Notes: generated by a model not told the origin, from the sequence alone. Shown: positions 53,996 to 63,478, counted from the first letter of the stretch. The stretch is 64,000 nucleotides of DNA from Aureispira sp. CCB-E (GCF_031326345.1 NZ_CP133671.1:5394001-5458000), one strand, 5' to 3'. Numbers and translations: made by a program.

Positions 53996-54074
53996 GTATT
54001 ACAGCTTCCCGTTACAGAATTCTAAATTCAAATGCTCTCCCTGTTTCTTTTCATCTAAGTAAAAGTGACTTACT

Positions 54075-57000
54075 ATGCGTTATCGGTTTACAGCTATCCT
54101 CTTTTGTTGTTTTTTTTTTAGTTCCACTAGTTTTGCCTTCCAGTCGCCCCAACCACCTTATATTTTTTCCGTTCCAGAACTCAACCAATTGAGATTGGAT
54201 GCAGAAATACACGTCAGCAATAGCTTACCCCATCAAGCACTAAAGGCCTTTCAAGCCCTACAAGAAAAATGTTGGGAATACCATTTGGATAGTGTTGCCA
54301 TTGATATTTACGAGGATATTTTCATCGCTTGCATCTTATCCGATAATCAAACCTTGGATAAAACTTTGGCTTTTATTGATAGCTGTTACCAACAAGAAAC
54401 CGATAGTAGCATCAATGGGATTTATTATGGAGCTATTGCCCATGCTTATTTGTTTTATGGGGAAATAGATTCTATGGAAAAGTATTACAATCTAGCTATT
54501 TCTATTTATGAGCAACAAAAACGGCACTTACAAGCCGCCCACCTCAATATTAATATAGCTATTGAGTATTTTTTTTTAGAACATTTATCTAATGCCAAAA
54601 AATATTTGCACAAAGCAGAAGCTATTGAAAAAAAACACCTAATCCCTCAACAACTCTATACACCAGCCTTGTATTCAGCTCAAACCTCTATCTACAAAGC
54701 GTTAGGTCTATACGAAAAGGCTATTAAAAGTATGATGAAAGCCATTCGCCATGGCAAAACTAGTCAATCAATGACTCCTTTTTTTTTAGCTTATGAGTAT
54801 GCTCATCTTGCCAATATATACGATGATTTAGAAGATAATAATAATGCCTTAAATTACTATCACAAAGCCCTCAACACCCTAAGAAACGTAACCATAGATG
54901 ATCCAAATGAAATTTCACATTTACTATATAATATAGCATATGTTTTCCACAAACAGGGAAAAATAGCAAAAGCAAAACAATATATCTTTCAATCTATTTC
55001 TTCGATTGAAAAGGCAGATACCCTTAACAAAAACTTACAAGAGAATTTAATTCACAATTACCAATTATTAGTAGATTGCTACTCTGACCAAGACTCTGTT
55101 CTTTATTATATTCATAAAGCACTAGAAGTTCATCATGATAATTCTTATATGATCAATATAACATATAGATATTATGGCTATTACTTCTTTCGAGAACACG
55201 ATTTTAAAAATGCGCAACTATACGGTCAAAAATCGCTAGAAGCAGCTCTAAAAACCTATGGACCGAAACATACTCAAGTTGGGCTGAATTACCTATTACT
55301 GGCTCGAACGGTCTTTGCCAAACGCCATTATACTCAAGGTTTTCAGTATCTACAAGAAGCATTAAGTGCTCTAAGTACAGACTTCTCAGACAAGGACGGA
55401 CTTTCTAATCCTAAATTATTGGATCAACTAACTAATAAAACAACTTTTTTAGCTGTTTTATACGAAAAAATGAAGTATTTGAATATACTTTATAATCAAG
55501 ATTATCCAATTGCTACAGAAAAAATCCTATATCAAACTGCAAAATTAGCTACCCAAACCATAGAATCCATCAATCGAAGTATCAAAAGTCGAGCTTCTCA
55601 ATTAGCTTGGTTGAATAAAGAAGCCATTCCTGCTTTTGAGCAAGCCATACAAATTGCACTAAGCATCTATAAAAAAACAAATAATACGGAATACCTAAGC
55701 GAAGCATTTGCCTTGGCAGAACGCAGCAAATCAATGCTAATGATCAGTACTTTCCAAGAAAATGAGGCTTTTGCGCTTGGCAAAGTCCCTCAAGAGCTGA
55801 TTCACCGTGAGCGAGCTTTGTATCAACTATTATCAGATTCCAAAAAGAAGCATTTTGATGCTACACTCTCCAAGGATGAAGCTATGATGGCTTTTCAAGA
55901 CAGTTTGATTTTTGAGTATACCGATCAAATTATGATGTTATTGCACCAATTTGAATTGGAGTATCCTGAATATTATAAACTAAAATATACCATCAAATCG
56001 ACAGGAATCAAAGCCGTACAAGATCAACTGGATGCTAAGACTGCTTTCATTGAGTATTTTGAAGGCGTATCTAATATCTATGCCTTTAGCATTACCAAGC
56101 AGACAGCTACCGTACACACGATTCCAAGAACAGATTCTTACCACCAAGATGTTGCCGATTTTCAAGCTATTTTAATTGGTTTGGATGAAGCAGCTCAAAA
56201 TACGGCTAAAAGTTACAACCAGTTTCTTGAAACAGCTCATCAATTCTATCTAACATTTTTAAAAAACAGCTTACAAAATACCTCTGTAGAACGATTGATT
56301 ATCATTCCTGATGGGCGATTGAGCTATTTACCTTTTGAAGCTTTTTTAACCAAAGAAGTTCCATTAGATATCAATCAATCCAATAGCAATGCCAATTTTG
56401 CTCCTCTCCCATATCTAATTAGAGATTACAAAATTAACTACAACTATTCTGCTACCTTATGGATTGAACATTTGCTTCAAAAAGAAACTTCTAAAAATGG
56501 TCGTATCTTAGCTTTGGCTCCTAGCTATGCCAACAAAACCGCTCCCAAGTGGAGAAGTCCTTATGAAAAACAGCTTCGAACAGAGCTGGTAGAACTTCCT
56601 GGTGCCATTCGAGAACTAGATTTTTTAAAATGGTCTTTTGATGGTACCTTTTTGGTCAATGGTGCTGCAACCGAAGCCGCTTTCAAAGAAAAAGCTTTAG
56701 ATTACAGCATCTTGCACTTTGCAGTTCATGGCTTAGTTGATACCAAACACCCTGAATTTTCGGGCTTAGCTTTGGCTGAAAACGGCGACAAAATGGAAGA
56801 TAATATCTTGTATACGTATGAGATCAAGCAGTTGGGCTTAAATGCTGATTTGGTAGTTTTATCTGCTTGTGAAACAGGAATTGGAAAGTATCAATTGGGA
56901 GAAGGCATTTTGAGTATTGGACGAGATTTTATGTATGCGGGCGTTCCTAGTATGTTAACGACCTTGTGGAGTCTCAATGATTATTCTAGTTCTATTATCA

Positions 57001-57254
57001 TTGAGAAATTTTACACCAACCTTAGCTTGGGCATGGAAAAGGACGAAGCCATTCAACAGGCCAAACTCTATTATTTGGATAATTACGAAGGCTTATCTAC
57101 TCACCCTGCTTTGTGGGCTTGTTTTGTGCAAGTAGGTGATTACGCTAGCATTCCTATTCACAAAAGCTATCGGACATGGTATATTGCTTTGGCTGTCTTT
57201 GGAGGCTTGTTGCTTCTAAGTAGTTTTGTCTTTTTTAAATTTAGAGCTCGATAG
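54075..57254 (+). CDS. Exported TPR-CHAT cysteine protease-like protein 2
   Basis: A 1059-aa paralogue of the proteins at 49847 and 57293 with the same order of parts: signal peptide (MRYRFTAILFCCFFFSSTSF), TPR-type repeats (about 50-450; YEYAHLANIYDDLEDNNNAL), helical linker, CHAT domain with His885 (HFAVHGLVD) and Cys932 (LSACETGIG), and a C-terminal helix (WYIALAVFGGLLLLSSFVFF) ending KFRAR. LVELPGAIRELDFLKWSFDG and DFMYAGVPSMLTTLWSLNDY are shared with protein 3, its closest relative here. Only 38 bp separate it from CHAT gene 3, so the two are probably co-transcribed. A periplasmic, membrane-anchored protease is inferred. Confidence 0.9.
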   Translation: MRYRFTAILFCCFFFSSTSFAFQSPQPPYIFSVPELNQLRLDAEIHVSNSLPHQALKAFQALQEKCWEYHLDSVAIDIYEDIFIACILSDNQTLDKTLAFIDSCYQQETDSSINGIYYGAIAHAYLFYGEIDSMEKYYNLAISIYEQQKRHLQAAHLNINIAIEYFFLEHLSNAKKYLHKAEAIEKKHLIPQQLYTPALYSAQTSIYKALGLYEKAIKSMMKAIRHGKTSQSMTPFFLAYEYAHLANIYDDLEDNNNALNYYHKALNTLRNVTIDDPNEISHLLYNIAYVFHKQGKIAKAKQYIFQSISSIEKADTLNKNLQENLIHNYQLLVDCYSDQDSVLYYIHKALEVHHDNSYMINITYRYYGYYFFREHDFKNAQLYGQKSLEAALKTYGPKHTQVGLNYLLLARTVFAKRHYTQGFQYLQEALSALSTDFSDKDGLSNPKLLDQLTNKTTFLAVLYEKMKYLNILYNQDYPIATEKILYQTAKLATQTIESINRSIKSRASQLAWLNKEAIPAFEQAIQIALSIYKKTNNTEYLSEAFALAERSKSMLMISTFQENEAFALGKVPQELIHRERALYQLLSDSKKKHFDATLSKDEAMMAFQDSLIFEYTDQIMMLLHQFELEYPEYYKLKYTIKSTGIKAVQDQLDAKTAFIEYFEGVSNIYAFSITKQTATVHTIPRTDSYHQDVADFQAILIGLDEAAQNTAKSYNQFLETAHQFYLTFLKNSLQNTSVERLIIIPDGRLSYLPFEAFLTKEVPLDINQSNSNANFAPLPYLIRDYKINYNYSATLWIEHLLQKETSKNGRILALAPSYANKTAPKWRSPYEKQLRTELVELPGAIRELDFLKWSFDGTFLVNGAATEAAFKEKALDYSILHFAVHGLVDTKHPEFSGLALAENGDKMEDNILYTYEIKQLGLNADLVVLSACETGIGKYQLGEGILSIGRDFMYAGVPSMLTTLWSLNDYSSSIIIEKFYTNLSLGMEKDEAIQQAKLYYLDNYEGLSTHPALWACFVQVGDYASIPIHKSYRTWYIALAVFGGLLLLSSFVFFKFRAR

Positions 57255-57292
57255 TTTTCTTATTTCTTTAAGCACCGAACCAAGCTTTCTAT

Positions 57293-60200
57293 ATGAAGAT
57301 TTTGCCAATCTACTTATCTTTATTATTTGTTTTATTTTCAACTTCTTCTTGGGCATTTCAATCTCCTATAGAGGCATATACCTTTAACATTCCTGAATTG
57401 GATAGTTTGGTAAAAAAAGGGAAACAACAGGCAAATGAAGAAAGATTTAATGCCGCGATCAAAACGTACCAACAATTGCAGCAAAGGTGTTGGGATGTCG
57501 GCTTAGATAGTGTTGCTATTGATTTGTATGAGGATATTTTTGACGTTCATTTTTTAAAAATGCAAGGATTAGCCCATACCTTAGCATTTATTGACAGTTG
57601 CAAACAGCAAGAAGCAGATAGCAGTATATTAGGGATTTATTATGCTGCATTAGCACATAATTATCTGTTTTATGGAGAGCCTGACTCTATGAAAAAATAT
57701 TACACCTTAGCGGTCTCGCTATATACCCAGCAGCAACGGTATATGCAACTGGCTACTCTTTATCTTAATATTGTTAGTGAATTTTATTTTGGGGAACAAA
57801 TTTCTTCAGCCCTAGAATACTTGCAAAAAGCAGAAGATTTAATTGAAAAAAAGCTACGTCCCAAAAATTATTATATTCCTGAGATATATCACCTACAAGC
57901 TTTAATTTATTTCAGCATTAGCAAATATGAAAAAGCTATACAAAGTTCATTGGCAATGATCAAATATGATAAAAATAGTGGTATTGCTTCTGACCATATG
58001 TTAGCATACGAATACAACAACCTTGGTGTAGCATTGGATCGATTAAATGATTATGAAAGTGCCATGGATTATTATCAAGCGGCTTTGTCATTAACTTTAC
58101 AAACACAAACAAAAGATCCCAATAAAATTGCCTATCTATTGATTAATATCGGTACGTCATATGGCTTTCAAAAAAAAAGAACGCAAGAAAGAGATATGTA
58201 CCTCAAAGGATTAGATATTCTACTAGAAATAGACTATTTAGATTTAGAATCTCAAGAAGACTTTATAAATGCTTGCTACTATTTAGCCAATTACTATAGA
58301 ATCAAAAAACAAAGTGACTCCACCATCTATTATATCAATCAAGCTTATAAAATCAACCAAGTTAATGATTATAGAATATACCAAACTTATGAACTGTATG
58401 GTTTATACTTTCTGAATCAGAAAAACATCAGTAAAGCCAATAGTTATGCTTTTAAGATGTTAGAGAACACCATAAAAAAATATAACGTCAACAGCAGTGA
58501 AGTTGGATTATCTTACGAACTACTAGCCACCATATCCAAAGCTGAAAAAAATCACCTAAAAGCCTTAGAATACAACCAAAAAGCTCTAGAAAGCCTATCA
58601 CCAAACTTATCTACTCAAGAAGGTTTTCCCAATCCTATCTTAGCGGATATATCCGATAAAAACCTCTTTTTAGATATTTTAGAGCATAAAATGGATGACC
58701 TTAGAACACTCTATGCTCAACAACACCCCCAAGTTTCACAAAGTGATTTGCATCAAACGGCCAGGTTAGCCACAGAAACCATGGAGTACATTAGCAAAGG
58801 GATAAAAAATAAAAAATCCAAGCAACGGTGGTTGACCGATAGAGCCATCCCCGTTTTTGAACAAGCCATTCAAATTGCATTGCTGCTTTATCAACAAACA
58901 AAACGTAAAGCCTATCTAAATGAAGCATTTTTGTTGGCAGAACGTAGCAAATCAATGCTACTACAAGAAGACTTCCAAACTCAAAAGGCAGTTAACTTAG
59001 GAAGTATCCCCAATCATCTTATCCTACAAGAGCAAAGTTTACAAAAATGCATTGCCGATATTACCAAAAAGCGTTTGGATGCTAAGTTGAGTAATAATTT
59101 TGATCGAATGGAGTCCTTAGACAGCGCACTTTTTGGATACAAGCACCAACTTATTGAGCTATTGCATCATTTTGAATCTGAGTACCCCCTTTATTACCAA
59201 CTAAAACATACCTTTAAAACAACTGGCATTCAAGAAGTTCAAGTAGCTATAGATGAACAAACCATCCTAATCGAATATTTTGAAGGCACTAAAAACATTT
59301 ATGTCTTTAGCATTAGCAAGGATACCGCCTTTGTGAACACCATCCAAAAATCAGATACCTATCAAGCCGACATTGCTAATTTTCGTTCTACGCTTGTAAG
59401 CATTCATGCGACCTCTCAAACTCCCACCAATTATTACAATAAATTTATTGAGAGCGCGCATAAGTTTTATGGTACTTATCTCCAAAACAGTCTAATTCCT
59501 TCTAAACAACGCCTAATTATTATTCCTGATGGTCATTTAAGCTACCTGCCTTTTGAAACCTTCTTGACTCAAGAAGTAGCACCAGAAAGAAATCAAGCCA
59601 GCAAACAAGTTGATTATGGTCAACTACCCTATTTGCTTCTAGATTATAAAATCAGTTATAATTACTCGGCAGATCTCTTAATAGAACGTCAAAATCCAAC
59701 CCCAAACAGCCAACAAGGGCAAATTTTAGGTTTTGCTCCTAGCTATGCTCACCCAATTCTCCATTCTTCTAGAAACCCATATGAACAAACTCTGCGCAAG
59801 CATTTGGTAGACCTACCAGGTGCTTCTAAAGAACTTGAGTTTTTACAATGGCATTTCAAAGGGAGCTTTTGGGGAGGTGAATTGGCTACCGAAGCTCAAC
59901 TAAAGAAAGAAATTTCGGATTATGATATTTTGCACTTTGCGGTTCATGGTTTGGTTGATAACAACTACTCTGATTTTTCGGGGCTGGCATTTGCTGAAGA
60001 TGGTAATGATCAAGAAGATAACATTTTATATGCTTACGAAATCAAACAACTTGACCTCAATGCGAACTTGGTTGTCTTATCTGCCTGTGAAACAGCTACT
60101 GGACAATATCAAGCAGGAGAAGGCATTTTGAGTCTTGGTCGAGATTTTATGTATGCGGGCGTTCCTAGTATTCTTTCTACTCTTTGGAGCTTAAATGATT

Positions 60201-60484
60201 ATTCTAGTGCTTATTTGATTAAGAAATTTTATACCAACTTAAGTCTTGGAATGGATAAAGATGAGGCTATTCGAAAAGCTAAATTAGATTATTTGGGCAA
60301 TCACACAGGCATTTCTACCCACCCTGCTTTGTGGGCTTGTTTTGTTCAAATTGGCAATTATAATCCTATTGAATTAAATCCAACCTACAATAATGCTTGG
60401 CTTTTTGGTTCTATTGCTATTCTTTTAGTAATATTGTCCATTAGCTTTTTATTGTACAAAAAACGCAGTAGAACTGTACTATGA
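57293..60484 (+). CDS. Exported TPR-CHAT cysteine protease-like protein 3
   Basis: A 1063-aa paralogue with signal peptide (MKILPIYLSLLFVLFSTSSW), TPR region, CHAT domain with His885 (HFAVHGLVD) and Cys932 (LSACETATG), and C-terminal helix (AWLFGSIAILLVILSISFLL) followed by YKKRSRTVL. His and Cys fall at the same residue numbers as in protein 2, which supports a recent tandem duplication. Unlike the other two it has no small beta-protein gene directly upstream. Its stop TGA overlaps the ATG of the pseudouridine synthase gene (ATGA), so the two are probably translationally coupled. Substrate unknown. Confidence 0.9.
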   Translation: MKILPIYLSLLFVLFSTSSWAFQSPIEAYTFNIPELDSLVKKGKQQANEERFNAAIKTYQQLQQRCWDVGLDSVAIDLYEDIFDVHFLKMQGLAHTLAFIDSCKQQEADSSILGIYYAALAHNYLFYGEPDSMKKYYTLAVSLYTQQQRYMQLATLYLNIVSEFYFGEQISSALEYLQKAEDLIEKKLRPKNYYIPEIYHLQALIYFSISKYEKAIQSSLAMIKYDKNSGIASDHMLAYEYNNLGVALDRLNDYESAMDYYQAALSLTLQTQTKDPNKIAYLLINIGTSYGFQKKRTQERDMYLKGLDILLEIDYLDLESQEDFINACYYLANYYRIKKQSDSTIYYINQAYKINQVNDYRIYQTYELYGLYFLNQKNISKANSYAFKMLENTIKKYNVNSSEVGLSYELLATISKAEKNHLKALEYNQKALESLSPNLSTQEGFPNPILADISDKNLFLDILEHKMDDLRTLYAQQHPQVSQSDLHQTARLATETMEYISKGIKNKKSKQRWLTDRAIPVFEQAIQIALLLYQQTKRKAYLNEAFLLAERSKSMLLQEDFQTQKAVNLGSIPNHLILQEQSLQKCIADITKKRLDAKLSNNFDRMESLDSALFGYKHQLIELLHHFESEYPLYYQLKHTFKTTGIQEVQVAIDEQTILIEYFEGTKNIYVFSISKDTAFVNTIQKSDTYQADIANFRSTLVSIHATSQTPTNYYNKFIESAHKFYGTYLQNSLIPSKQRLIIIPDGHLSYLPFETFLTQEVAPERNQASKQVDYGQLPYLLLDYKISYNYSADLLIERQNPTPNSQQGQILGFAPSYAHPILHSSRNPYEQTLRKHLVDLPGASKELEFLQWHFKGSFWGGELATEAQLKKEISDYDILHFAVHGLVDNNYSDFSGLAFAEDGNDQEDNILYAYEIKQLDLNANLVVLSACETATGQYQAGEGILSLGRDFMYAGVPSILSTLWSLNDYSSAYLIKKFYTNLSLGMDKDEAIRKAKLDYLGNHTGISTHPALWACFVQIGNYNPIELNPTYNNAWLFGSIAILLVILSISFLLYKKRSRTVL

Positions 60485-61086
60485 CGCCACAATATTATAT
60501 TATATACAAACCCTTTGGCATGCTTTCTCAATTTTCTAGAGAGCACGAAAGTCATCTCACATTAGCAGATTTGAAAATGGATTTTGACAAAGATATTTAT
60601 CCTGTTGGAAGGTTAGACAAGGATAGCGAAGGTTTGTTAATTTTGACCAATGATAAAAAATTGACAGATGCCCTGTTGAATCCTAAAAACAAACACTGGA
60701 GAACCTATTGGGTGCAAGTTGACAATATTCCTACAAAGCAAGCTATTCAACAATTAAATCAAGGTGTTGATATTAAACTAAAGAAAAAAATATATCGTAC
60801 GCAGCCAGCTAAAGTACACTTATTAAATACCGTTCCTAATTTGCCAGAACGTACTCCACCGATTCGTTATCGAAAAGAAATTCCCACGGCTTGGCTTCAG
60901 ATTAGTCTTATCGAAGGTAAAAATAGGCAAGTGCGTCGAATGACGGCAAGTGTTGGTTTCCCAACACTGCGTCTAGTTCGATCCAAAATTGTTGACTTAA
61001 GCCTACAAGATATGGTTCCAGGAGAAGTCCGTCCCTTAGACAAAACAACAATGTATAAACTTTTACAATTGAACAAAGTCCGCTAA
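60481..61086 (+). CDS. 23S rRNA pseudouridine synthase, RluE type
   Basis: A 201-aa RsuA-family enzyme without the S4 domain, the layout of RluE, which makes pseudouridine 2457 in 23S rRNA. The catalytic Asp is in PVGRLDKDSEGLLILTND; YYIIYKPFGMLSQFS is the N-terminal motif and EGKNRQVRRMTASVGFPTLR the C-terminal one. The ATG lies inside the stop region of CHAT gene 3 (4-nt overlap). Its last 24 bp overlap the 3' end of the convergent metallo-beta-lactamase-fold gene. RluE and related single-domain enzymes are hard to tell apart, so the modified position is inferred. Confidence 0.9.
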   Translation: MTPQYYIIYKPFGMLSQFSREHESHLTLADLKMDFDKDIYPVGRLDKDSEGLLILTNDKKLTDALLNPKNKHWRTYWVQVDNIPTKQAIQQLNQGVDIKLKKKIYRTQPAKVHLLNTVPNLPERTPPIRYRKEIPTAWLQISLIEGKNRQVRRMTASVGFPTLRLVRSKIVDLSLQDMVPGEVRPLDKTTMYKLLQLNKVR

Positions 61087-61926
61087 ACGACCTACTTTAT
61101 CAGCTACAATACGCCCCTTTTCGTTGCGCTTGACGGTACAAGCTTCAATTTCTGGCGCATGTTCGAAGAACAAGATATGTTGTTCTTCTACAGCTTTATT
61201 CAAAAACCATTCTTTCTCAGTTAAAGTTTGCAAAGGACGTACATCGTAGCCCATCACATAAGGCATGCTGATGTGGCTTGGAGAAGGCAATAAATCTGCG
61301 CAATAAATAATGGTTCGGTCTTGATACTGAATACGAGGCGTCATCAATGCTTCTGTGTGACCATATGCATAGCCGACTCCAAAGTTAGGCAGCCAATCTA
61401 GCACCTTGTCATAGGGCAATGCTTCTAACATTTTTAATATACCTTCTTCCATCAAAGGAACAAAGTTTTCTTTCAAGAACGAAGCTTTTTCTCTCGCGTT
61501 TGGTGTAAATGCCCAATCGTAGTGTGGTTGATTTGTCCAATAGGTAGCATTTGGAAATGTTGGTATTAATTTCCCAGCTGCATCTTTCAAAACAGCTCCT
61601 CCTACGTGATCAAAGTGTAAATGTGTCAAAAATACGTCTGTAATATCATCTACTGTTAAGCCATTGTTCGCCAAAGACTTTACCAAAGTAGCATCACCAT
61701 GAGGGTGAAAATGTGAAAAGAATTTTTCAGATTGTTTATTTCCGATTCCTGTATCAATGATAATTTTTCGGTCGGCTGTTTCTACTAACAAACAACGCAT
61801 TGCCCAAGTACACAAATTGTGTTCGTCAGGTTGCTCTAATTTTGACCACAAGCTCTTAGGTACCACCCCAAACATAGCACCACCATCTAATTTAAAATAT
61901 CCTGTATCTATAACACTTAGTTTCAT
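61063..61926 (-). CDS. MBL-fold metallo-hydrolase
   Basis: A 287-aa metallo-beta-lactamase-fold enzyme with the di-metal motif THLHFDHVGGAV (about residues 100-112), IIIDTGIGNK, a later His in YGHTEALMTP and the Asp of IYCADLLPS. No signal peptide, so cytoplasmic. It resembles the lactonase/quorum-quenching-type group (MFGVVPKSLW with the metal site), but the family is broad and the substrate cannot be assigned. It overlaps the convergent pseudouridine synthase gene by 24 bp. Confidence 0.9.
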   Translation of the reverse strand: MKLSVIDTGYFKLDGGAMFGVVPKSLWSKLEQPDEHNLCTWAMRCLLVETADRKIIIDTGIGNKQSEKFFSHFHPHGDATLVKSLANNGLTVDDITDVFLTHLHFDHVGGAVLKDAAGKLIPTFPNATYWTNQPHYDWAFTPNAREKASFLKENFVPLMEEGILKMLEALPYDKVLDWLPNFGVGYAYGHTEALMTPRIQYQDRTIIYCADLLPSPSHISMPYVMGYDVRPLQTLTEKEWFLNKAVEEQHILFFEHAPEIEACTVKRNEKGRIVADKVGRLADFVQL

Positions 61927-62025
61927 GAAATCTAATTTTAATATACATTAATGCCTTAAAATTCTATTAAACTGATGATCAACTTAATAAACCTGCTCAT
62001 TATTAAAGACATAGAATAGTCTTTT

Positions 62026-62547
62026 TTATTTGCCGAATCCGATAGAGTTTCCTTCACCTTCTAATTCAGAGCTTAGTCCCGCCATTCTTAGTGCAGTTAC
62101 TGCAGCTTCGACTCCCTTGTTGCCATACTTCCCTCCTGCTCGGTCCAATGCTTGTTCCATGCTATTTGGTGTTAGTACTCCAAAAATAAAAGGCTTACTA
62201 GTTGCTATTGCCATATTTTGTAACCCTTGAGCAACAGACATATTAATATATTCATTGTGGCTTGTTTCTCCTTTGATGACACAACCGATACAAATTGTAG
62301 CATCAACCGTTCTATTTTTATTAAGAATACGGGCACCTTGAGGTAGTTCAAAGGTTCCTGGCACTTGAATGGTATGGATATTTTCAGCTTTCGCCCCATG
62401 TTTTATCAAAGTATCGTAACACCCTTCGTACAAAGCGTGGGTAATTTTTTCGTTCCAATCGGCAACAACAATTCCAAATTTTAACTGCTCTGCGGATGGT
62501 AAAGTACTCTCATCATAAGATGATAAATTTTTGTCTGCGCTACTCAT
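62026..62547 (-). CDS. ribH: 6,7-dimethyl-8-ribityllumazine synthase
   Basis: RibH makes the lumazine precursor that riboflavin synthase (6828-7427) converts to riboflavin. All family markers are present: GIVVADWNEKITHALYEGCY, VPGTFELPQGARIL, CIGCVIKGETSHNEYI (with the catalytic His), SVAQGLQNMA, FGVLTPNSMEQALDRAGG and NKGVEAAVTALRMAGL. 173 aa is normal. Downstream of the membrane TPR gene on the same strand, but a terminator separates them. Confidence 0.97.
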   Translation of the reverse strand: MSSADKNLSSYDESTLPSAEQLKFGIVVADWNEKITHALYEGCYDTLIKHGAKAENIHTIQVPGTFELPQGARILNKNRTVDATICIGCVIKGETSHNEYINMSVAQGLQNMAIATSKPFIFGVLTPNSMEQALDRAGGKYGNKGVEAAVTALRMAGLSSELEGEGNSIGFGK

Positions 62548-62603
62548 TCTTAGGTATATTTTAATAGTTTAATACAACTGATTATTTTTAGTAATAGTTA
62601 GCT

Positions 62604-62617
62604 GCGCTGCTACTATT
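62604..62617 (-). repeat. Copy of a dispersed intergenic repeat
   Basis: TGCGCTGCTACTAT is the exact reverse complement of ATAGTAGCAGCGCA at 30265-30278; both lie in intergenic DNA more than 30 kb apart. Confidence 0.5.
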
Positions 62618-62707
62618 TTAGACAATAGTTTTATTTAGAATAAAATTGGCTACTGCTCAACAACTTTATCCCAACAAACCATCGCAATTCAAATAGCCCC
62701 AAATAAA

Positions 62708-62750
62708 AAAGGTAAGATTAACACTAATTATAATAGCTAATCTTACCTTT
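62708..62750 (-). terminator. Rho-independent terminator after the membrane TPR gene
   Basis: AAAGGTAAGATTA (62708-62720) pairs perfectly with TAATCTTACCTTT (62738-62750). The A-rich left side gives a U-tract for minus-strand transcripts. It lies about 40 bp past the stop at 62792. Confidence 0.88.
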
Positions 62751-62791
62751 TGGTTCTATATTTTTCGAAATAGTACGATTAAATTAGCGAA

Positions 62792-63478
62792 CTATTTTAA
62801 ACGAATCAAATCTTTATCTGCTCCCAATGTTTCTCCTATTTGTTGGTCAGCATTCATAATTTCTTGATAGAATTTTTTAGCCTCTTCTTTATTGCTTTGA
62901 TGCTCCATCAAACGACCTGCTTTGTGCTTAGCATATAAAGCCAATGATAAGTTCTCTGTATTGCTAGCAGCTTGCTTATAATATCCCAAAGCAGCATCAA
63001 AATCATTCAATTCAGAAGCAGCATCTCCCATCATTGTGTATGCTTGTGTTTGAAGCAATTCTTCTCCACTAAAGTTAGAAAGATAATCTAAAGCCAATTG
63101 AGGCTGTCCAATTCTCAAAGAAGAAAGCCCAGCATAATAATGTGCTAAGTTAGCAGCAGGAGTACCACTATAATCTTGAATAATACCGACATAACCAATA
63201 AAGTTGTTGGCTTGACCAGGAACATTTCTTCCTTTTAGTGCAATCGTAAAAGAATCGCGCTTCATTTCTATATTTGCCTTGTATAGCTCCTCTTGTGCTG
63301 AAGCTTCACGAGGGTTCTTATATAATTGAGTATACACATAAAGCGCAACTATCAATATAAGCAGTCCGCCTATAACACCTACTATAAGTGTTTTATTTTC
63401 TTCAAAAACGTTATTTGCTTTTTCTTTTAACTGATCTGCTGTAAGATCCTGAATTTCAGTATATTCTTCGTTTGCCAT
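62792..63478 (-). CDS. Membrane-anchored tetratricopeptide protein (YfgM-like)
   Basis: ATG at 63478 (MANEEYTEIQDLTADQLKEK) is preferred; the open frame extends 21 codons further but that leader is basic and unlike the family. One membrane helix (LIVGVIGGLLILIVALYVY) near residues 32-50 is followed by TPR-like helix pairs: NLAHYYAGLSSLRIGQPQLA, AYTMMGDAASELNDFDAALG, YAKHKAGRLMEHQSNKEEAK. This layout matches YfgM, an ancillary SecYEG/chaperone-network protein, and other Bacteroidota anchored TPR proteins. Topology would place the TPR part in the periplasm. The exact role is not established. Confidence 0.82.
   Translation of the reverse strand: MANEEYTEIQDLTADQLKEKANNVFEENKTLIVGVIGGLLILIVALYVYTQLYKNPREASAQEELYKANIEMKRDSFTIALKGRNVPGQANNFIGYVGIIQDYSGTPAANLAHYYAGLSSLRIGQPQLALDYLSNFSGEELLQTQAYTMMGDAASELNDFDAALGYYKQAASNTENLSLALYAKHKAGRLMEHQSNKEEAKKFYQEIMNADQQIGETLGADKDLIRLK

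Noticed and set aside
48974-61086. Calling the CHAT locus a CRISPR-linked, gasdermin or classical defence system
   Set aside because: No CRISPR array, Cas protein, gasdermin-like pore former, nuclease or other defence gene is nearby, and the CHAT proteins are exported; TPR-CHAT proteins are common in this phylum.
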